In this document: piece after piece, positions 60,289-64,000 of the stretch
How the letters are laid out: each line of letters begins with the position of its first letter
Position numbering within the stretch: the first letter of the stretch is position 1
NCBI GenBank assembly: GCA_963733935.1
Contig: CAVTEQ010000003.1
Span: 1 to 64,000 of the forward strand
Source of the DNA: JAHFUA01 sp963733935
GTDB taxonomy: Bacteria; Acidobacteriota; Terriglobia; Terriglobales; Acidobacteriaceae
Direction of reading: 5' to 3'
DNA length: 64,000 bases
The notes under the pieces: model-generated
Seen by the model: the letters and a program-made list of their open reading frames with translations, nothing else
Database searches by the model: none
What the model was told of the DNA's origin: nothing
Made by a program: the position numbers and the translations under genes

Positions 60289-60630
60289 TTACCCGCACGT
60301 CGCCGGCTGCTCGGAGTCGGCAGCATGGTCGATACAGAACCTCTGGATTGCCTTGAGTTCATCGGGGGTCAAGAACTCCAGCAGTTTTTTTCCGCTCTTG
60401 GGCTCAATCACACTCTTGTGAGACGAAACGAGCCTCATCTTGAAGAACGTCCGCCACTGGTCCTGAGTCATGGTCATCGGGGTGTAGTAACCGCTGGGCG
60501 AGCCTTTGTCGTGGCAGCCGTGGCAGTTTGCCCGATACAGCTCTTTGCCCCCGGGCTGGCCCGCCGACACGGCCAGTGCGCCTACCGTGACCAGCACAAT
60601 CGTAAGAATGAAATACCTCAAAGACCGCAT
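60289..60630 (-). CDS. Periplasmic monohaem cytochrome c
   Basis: 113 aa. A signal peptide (YFILTIVLVTVGALAVSAGQ) is followed by one haem-binding site CHGCH (Cys36, Cys39, His40); Met residues in the YYTPMTMTQDQW segment may supply the sixth ligand. The domain is small, like class I cytochromes. A GGAGGAGG site fixes the ATG at 60630. It is the first gene of the respiratory operon and would carry electrons to or from the periplasmic molybdoenzyme. Confidence 0.87.
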   Translation of the reverse strand: MRSLRYFILTIVLVTVGALAVSAGQPGGKELYRANCHGCHDKGSPSGYYTPMTMTQDQWRTFFKMRLVSSHKSVIEPKSGKKLLEFLTPDELKAIQRFCIDHAADSEQPATCG

Positions 60631-61257
60631 GAAGCCTCCTCCGAAGATCTTCCAGTGCGGATCCGGCACGAGCTGCAGCCATATCCAACCGCCATGGCAA
60701 GAGTCTCCGGAGAGTGGACTCGCAAGTTCCAGACCAATGCAAATCTGGAGCGCTCCAGCAGGACCCTTACCCGACAAACGTTGGGAAACTCCTCGATGCT
60801 GTGGCCGCGGTATTGCGAATCTCAACAGTGAGGGCCGCGCGGAGGACGACCGCCAGCTAGAGAGGAAGCCCGGCGAGGGAGGGCGCTCCAGACATGGACG
60901 GCGGCAGTGCGTGACAATACTCACTTAATTGCGAAAATGCGCAACTAAGTAAGTATGGTAATTGTCTAATCGTAATGTCCTGTATGTCTCGCCTGCGCGT
61001 TTGCCGCGCGCAGCAGACCAGAAGAGACAAAGGATTGCCTGACTTCCCCGTGCAAGAGCGCAGGTACGGTTGAATTCGAGACCTTCGCCCGCACGATCGA
61101 CCCACGAATTCGCACCACCTGCCTCCACTGTCCCCCGGCGGCACCCGAAGCCGCCGCCCGAGCCTGATCGGCGGTCATCCGTCACAGACCCCGTCCCGCA
61201 ATCCTGTAACACTCTGCTTCGATCCTGCATTTATCGGTGCTGAACCGGAGGTAAAGA
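60631..61257. other. Regulatory region between the respiratory and efflux operons
   Basis: About 630 nt between divergent operons with no credible gene. Its left part is GC-rich and would form a long leader for the cytochrome c gene. An A/T-rich island at 60920-60975 holds the ArsR-type inverted repeat and probable promoter sequences. Confidence 0.6.
60924..60949. promoter_or_regulatory. ArsR-family operator-like inverted repeat
   Basis: Arms CTTAATTGCG (60924-60933) and CGCAACTAAG (60940-60949) are complementary at 9 of 10 positions with a 6-nt AAAATG spacer. The 10-6-10 layout and A/T-rich outer bases suit ArsR-type dimers. It lies 294 nt upstream of the cytochrome c start, in an A/T-rich island of otherwise GC-rich DNA. 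Confidence 0.6.
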
Positions 61258-61494
61258 ATGATCGAAGCCAAAGTCACTCTTACCCGGCCCGAAGGGACGA
61301 GCCGGCAATTCGAGGTCACCACGGGTTCCGGGCACCGTCTGCTGGTGGACGATGCCGCCGGCGCTACCGGCCCGAAGCCCATTGAGTTGGTGGCCGCGGA
61401 CTGCTCGGTCGGGGCGATGATCGCGAAGACCGCACAACTGGCCACCACTTTTGAGATTGTGCCCGCCCGGGAGACCGTCGGAGCCAGTTCATGA
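61258..61494 (+). CDS. Short OsmC-like protein, C-terminus missing
   Basis: 78 aa. The N-terminal part (FEVTTGSGHRLLVDDAAGAT, then GPKPIELVAA) matches the start of OsmC/YhfA-type organic hydroperoxide-resistance proteins, which are usually about 140 aa with two catalytic Cys. Here the sequence departs after ELVAA and ends within 35 residues, keeping one Cys (ADCSVG). A CCGGAGGT site precedes the ATG and its stop overlaps the tolC start, so it is still placed to be translated and coupled. It may be a decayed gene serving as a leader for the efflux operon. Confidence 0.6.
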   Translation: MIEAKVTLTRPEGTSRQFEVTTGSGHRLLVDDAAGATGPKPIELVAADCSVGAMIAKTAQLATTFEIVPARETVGASS

Positions 61495-62855
61495 AGGTTC
61501 GCAGGCGCGTGGGCGCCTTGGCCGCGGGAGCGATTCTTCTTCTGGGGTGCATCTCGCTGGCGGCTCCGGCGAAGCTCACGCTCGAGCAGGCAGTGGCGCT
61601 CGCTTTGGAGAAGAATCCCGCGCGCAAAGCCGTAGTTTTCGAGCAACGCATAGCCGCCGCGGAGTTCAAGCTGTCGCGCGCGCCTCTGCTTCCCCGCATT
61701 GGGTTCAGCGAGACCTATCAGGACGGCAATGATCCCGTGTATGTCTTCGGCGGGAAGCTGCGGCAGCAGAGGTTTACCACCGCCGACTTCGATCTCAACC
61801 AACTCAACACGCCGACGCCTTTCAGCAATTACGTCACGCGCTTTTCCGGGCAATGGCAGCTCTTCGACTCCGGAGCTAACTGGAGGCGATTGATGCAAGC
61901 AAAGCAAGCCACGGAGTTGGCCAGGCGCAAGCTCGACCGCACCGACCAGGAGCTGCTCCTGCGCGTGGTGGATGCCTACATAGGTGAGCTGCTGGCCAAA
62001 CGCCAAGTCGAAGTTGCGCAGGATGCGGAGAAAAGCGCGCAGTCCGCGCTGGACCGCGCGCGGGCAAATGTTGAGGCCGGGATGAGCGTGGAAAGCGATC
62101 TGCTAAGTGCCCAGGTTAACCACGCCGCGCGCCGGCAGGAGCTGATCCGCGCGCAGAACGACGTCAGCATCGCCGCGGCACGGCTAACTTATGAACTCGG
62201 CGTGCCAGCGGACACAGGCTACGAGCTTGGTGAAGTCCTGGCCGATCGCGGGTTCCCCGCCGAGCCGCTGGAACAGCTCGAAGCGCGCGCGCTCGACCGC
62301 CGTCCCGACCTGCGGGGCCTCGCCTTGCAACAGTCGATCCAGCAGAACAGCGTCACTATCGCCAAAGCCGCCTTTGGGCCGACGGTGAACGCGGTCGGCA
62401 ACTGGGAGGCTGACAATCCGCGCTTTGGCGGTGGTGGCGGCAACGACTGGATGTTCGGCCTTGAGGTCCGGCTCGACCTGTTCGACGGCGGGGCCCGCGT
62501 GGCGCAACTCCAGCGCGAGCGCGCCCTGAAGCAGAAGGTGGACGCGTTGCGCGAATCAGCCGCCAGTGGCGTGCGGCTGGAGGTGCGCAAGGCCTATTTC
62601 GACTATGACGCCGCCCGGCGGCAGCTCGAGGTGGCGCGCACCGCCGTCGCCCAGGCCGCCGAAAGTCTGCGCATCGGCCACGACCGCTACGATGCTGGGC
62701 TCAACACCATCACCGACCTGCTGCGCATGGAAGAGGCCGACGTGCGCGCCAAGACCGATTACTGGCAGGCCGTGTACCGGGTGCAGAGCAGTTACGCGAG
62801 TCTCGAATTGGCGACCGGCACTCTCAACCCGGATTCGCCCGTGGTGAAGCAATGA
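61491..62855 (+). CDS. TolC-family outer-membrane efflux protein
   Basis: 454-aa outer-membrane channel. A signal peptide (LAAGAILLLGCISLAAPAK) is followed by two outer-membrane-efflux-protein repeats with long coiled coils (LTLEQAVALALEKNPARKAV; second repeat LEARALDRRPDLRGLALQQS). The sequence DLFDGGARVAQLQRERALKQ is typical of the family's C-terminal repeat. It forms the exit duct of the tripartite pump encoded with the next two genes. ATGA overlaps on both sides show translational coupling. Confidence 0.92.
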   Translation: MKVRRRVGALAAGAILLLGCISLAAPAKLTLEQAVALALEKNPARKAVVFEQRIAAAEFKLSRAPLLPRIGFSETYQDGNDPVYVFGGKLRQQRFTTADFDLNQLNTPTPFSNYVTRFSGQWQLFDSGANWRRLMQAKQATELARRKLDRTDQELLLRVVDAYIGELLAKRQVEVAQDAEKSAQSALDRARANVEAGMSVESDLLSAQVNHAARRQELIRAQNDVSIAAARLTYELGVPADTGYELGEVLADRGFPAEPLEQLEARALDRRPDLRGLALQQSIQQNSVTIAKAAFGPTVNAVGNWEADNPRFGGGGGNDWMFGLEVRLDLFDGGARVAQLQRERALKQKVDALRESAASGVRLEVRKAYFDYDAARRQLEVARTAVAQAAESLRIGHDRYDAGLNTITDLLRMEEADVRAKTDYWQAVYRVQSSYASLELATGTLNPDSPVVKQ

Positions 62856-63958
62856 TCCGCAGACTCATTCCGTTTTCCTTGTTGCTGGCTTTTGTGGCCG
62901 CGGGCTGCAGCGAAAGGAAGCAAACTCTGGCCGCGGCGCCGCCGGTGGTGCGCGATGTGGCACTGGTGCAGGCGCGGCGGGCTGCCATCTCCGACAACGT
63001 GGAAGCCATGGGCACGGTGCGCGCCGCGCAGACCAGCCAGCTCTCCAGCCAGATCGTTGCCACCATCACGGCTATCCGCGCGACCGAAGGCCAGCACGTA
63101 CGCAAGGGCGATGTACTCGTCGTTCTCGATGACGCGCAACAGCAGGCTGCTCTTGAGCGCACCACCGCCGGCGTCAACGCCGCCCACCAGGACATCGCCG
63201 CCTCCGAGGCCGACTACAACCTCGCCAACTCAACCCTCGCTCGGTATCAAGCTCTCTTCGAAAGGAAGTCGGTCAGCCCGCACGAGTTCGATCAGGTGCA
63301 GGCCGGGGCCAAGGCCGCTGCCGCTCACCGTGATCAGGCCCATGCAGGGTTGGCACAGGCGACGGCTGCCGAGGCTCAGACACGCTCTGCCCTGGGCTAC
63401 ACTCGCATCCGCGCGCCTTTCGATGGCGTAATCGCCGAGAAGCGTGCCGATCCCGGCGCGGTCGCCGCCCCTGGCGTCCCGCTGCTGACTATCGAGGACA
63501 CGCGCCGCTTCCGCATGGAAGTCGCCGTGGATGAGCACGACATCGCACTGATCCGCCTGGGCGTACCGGCAAGCGTGGTGGTCGATGCTCTTGGCGAATT
63601 CCCCGGCAAGATCGTGCAGATTGTTCCCGCCGCCGATCCCGCCAGCCGCAGCTTCCTCGTCAAGGTCGAACTTCCGGCGAACGCACGCCTCCGCTCCGGG
63701 CTCTCCGGGCATGCACGCTTCAGCCGCGGAGAACGCCAGGCCATCACCGTTCCCCGCGATGCCGTGCTTGACCGCGGACAGTTGCAGGCCGTGTATGTGG
63801 TCGGGCCGGACAAGCTGGCGAATCTCCGCTACATCACCCTGGGCAAGCCCGCCGACAATCGCGTGGAAGTGCTGGCCGGCCTGCAGGAAGGCGAGTGGCT
63901 GGTTGCGCAGCCCGGCGACCGTGAACTCGCGGGACGCGAGATCGAGACGCGGCCATGA
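62852..63958 (+). CDS. RND efflux periplasmic adaptor (membrane fusion) lipoprotein
   Basis: 368 aa. A lipoprotein signal (LIPFSLLLAFVAAGCSERK) with lipobox VAAGC indicates membrane anchoring. A barrel-sandwich hybrid domain (SSQIVATITAIRATEGQHVR, then KGDVLVVLDDAQQQAAL) is followed by an alpha-hairpin, the second lipoyl half (GYTRIRAPFDGVIAEKRADP), a beta-barrel and a membrane-proximal domain. It links the RND pump to the TolC channel. It overlaps tolC and the next gene by 4 nt each. The exported substrate is unknown. Confidence 0.92.
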   Translation: MIRRLIPFSLLLAFVAAGCSERKQTLAAAPPVVRDVALVQARRAAISDNVEAMGTVRAAQTSQLSSQIVATITAIRATEGQHVRKGDVLVVLDDAQQQAALERTTAGVNAAHQDIAASEADYNLANSTLARYQALFERKSVSPHEFDQVQAGAKAAAAHRDQAHAGLAQATAAEAQTRSALGYTRIRAPFDGVIAEKRADPGAVAAPGVPLLTIEDTRRFRMEVAVDEHDIALIRLGVPASVVVDALGEFPGKIVQIVPAADPASRSFLVKVELPANARLRSGLSGHARFSRGERQAITVPRDAVLDRGQLQAVYVVGPDKLANLRYITLGKPADNRVEVLAGLQEGEWLVAQPGDRELAGREIETRP

Positions 63959-64000
63959 AGTTAGGCCTCGCGGGACGCATTGCGCACACTTTCATCGCTT
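63955..64000 (+). CDS. Start of an RND transporter gene (partial)
   Basis: The frame opens at an ATG overlapping the adaptor stop and reads MKLGLAGRIAHTFIA to the window edge. By position in a TolC-adaptor operon it should be the inner-membrane RND pump (AcrB/CusA-like); the visible residues are too few to prove it. Confidence 0.6.
   Translation, partial: MKLGLAGRIAHTFIA

Overview
The window is GC-rich, gene-dense bacterial DNA with strong AGGAGG-type ribosome binding sites and many 4-nt ATGA overlaps. The gene content points to a Gram-negative soil-type bacterium, most likely an Acidobacteriota member: an Omp85/TamB outer-membrane assembly pair, RND efflux, a PEGA-domain Ser/Thr kinase, ECF sigma/anti-sigma pairs, Tat-exported enzymes and a cyclic-glucan-synthase-like protein. 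The taxonomic call is inference from gene style; there is no rRNA here.

Layout. 1-3.4 kb: an ECF sigma/anti-sigma pair (minus) diverges from a small operon (plus) encoding a Tat-exported metallophosphoesterase, a cupredoxin, a DUF2231 membrane protein and a TatA-type subunit. 3.7-10.6 kb: housekeeping and envelope genes (S41 protease, DUF2911/TPR protein, DUF218 protein, cytochrome c, fungal-type cytosine deaminase, SPFH protein, rhodanese). 10.8-21.6 kb: a Ser/Thr kinase with PEGA repeats next to an FHA-GAF-adenylate cyclase, then convergent TamB and TamA/BamA-like genes. 21.7-36.1 kb: a carbohydrate region with a GH3 beta-glucosidase, an ABC exporter, a GT84-type cyclic-glucan-synthase-like protein without the usual C-terminal phosphorylase domain, a Tat-exported GH144-like protein, a sugar MFS porter and a GH37 trehalase. 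Together these look like a beta-1,2-glucan synthesis, export and breakdown locus.

36.2-48.1 kb: a minus-strand chemosensory operon (cheA, cheW, a soluble PAS/poly-HAMP chemoreceptor, cheY, cheB, cheR, two stand-alone receivers and a hybrid histidine kinase). cheB carries one apparent frameshift, and the hybrid kinase is broken in two places. A near-consensus sigma-54 promoter lies just upstream of cheA. 48.3-50.8 kb: a Crp/Fnr regulator and small proteins.

50.9-53.7 kb: a decayed mobile-element zone. It has the 3' part of a tRNA-Ala gene (an attachment-site signature), a secreted beta-helix protein with a scrambled C-terminus, a 123-bp direct repeat and a phage terminase small subunit. 54.1-60.6 kb: a six-gene respiratory operon (cytochrome c, outer-membrane porin, molybdopterin oxidoreductase, 4Fe-4S subunit, cytochrome b subunit, ArsR-type regulator), with a 26-bp inverted repeat upstream that fits an ArsR-family operator. 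61.3-64.0 kb: an OsmC-like fragment and a TolC/adaptor/RND efflux operon running off the window.

The least ordinary items are the glucan locus with its phosphorylase-less synthase, the ArsR-operator respiratory operon beside a tRNA-type attachment scar, and the disrupted chemosensory cluster.
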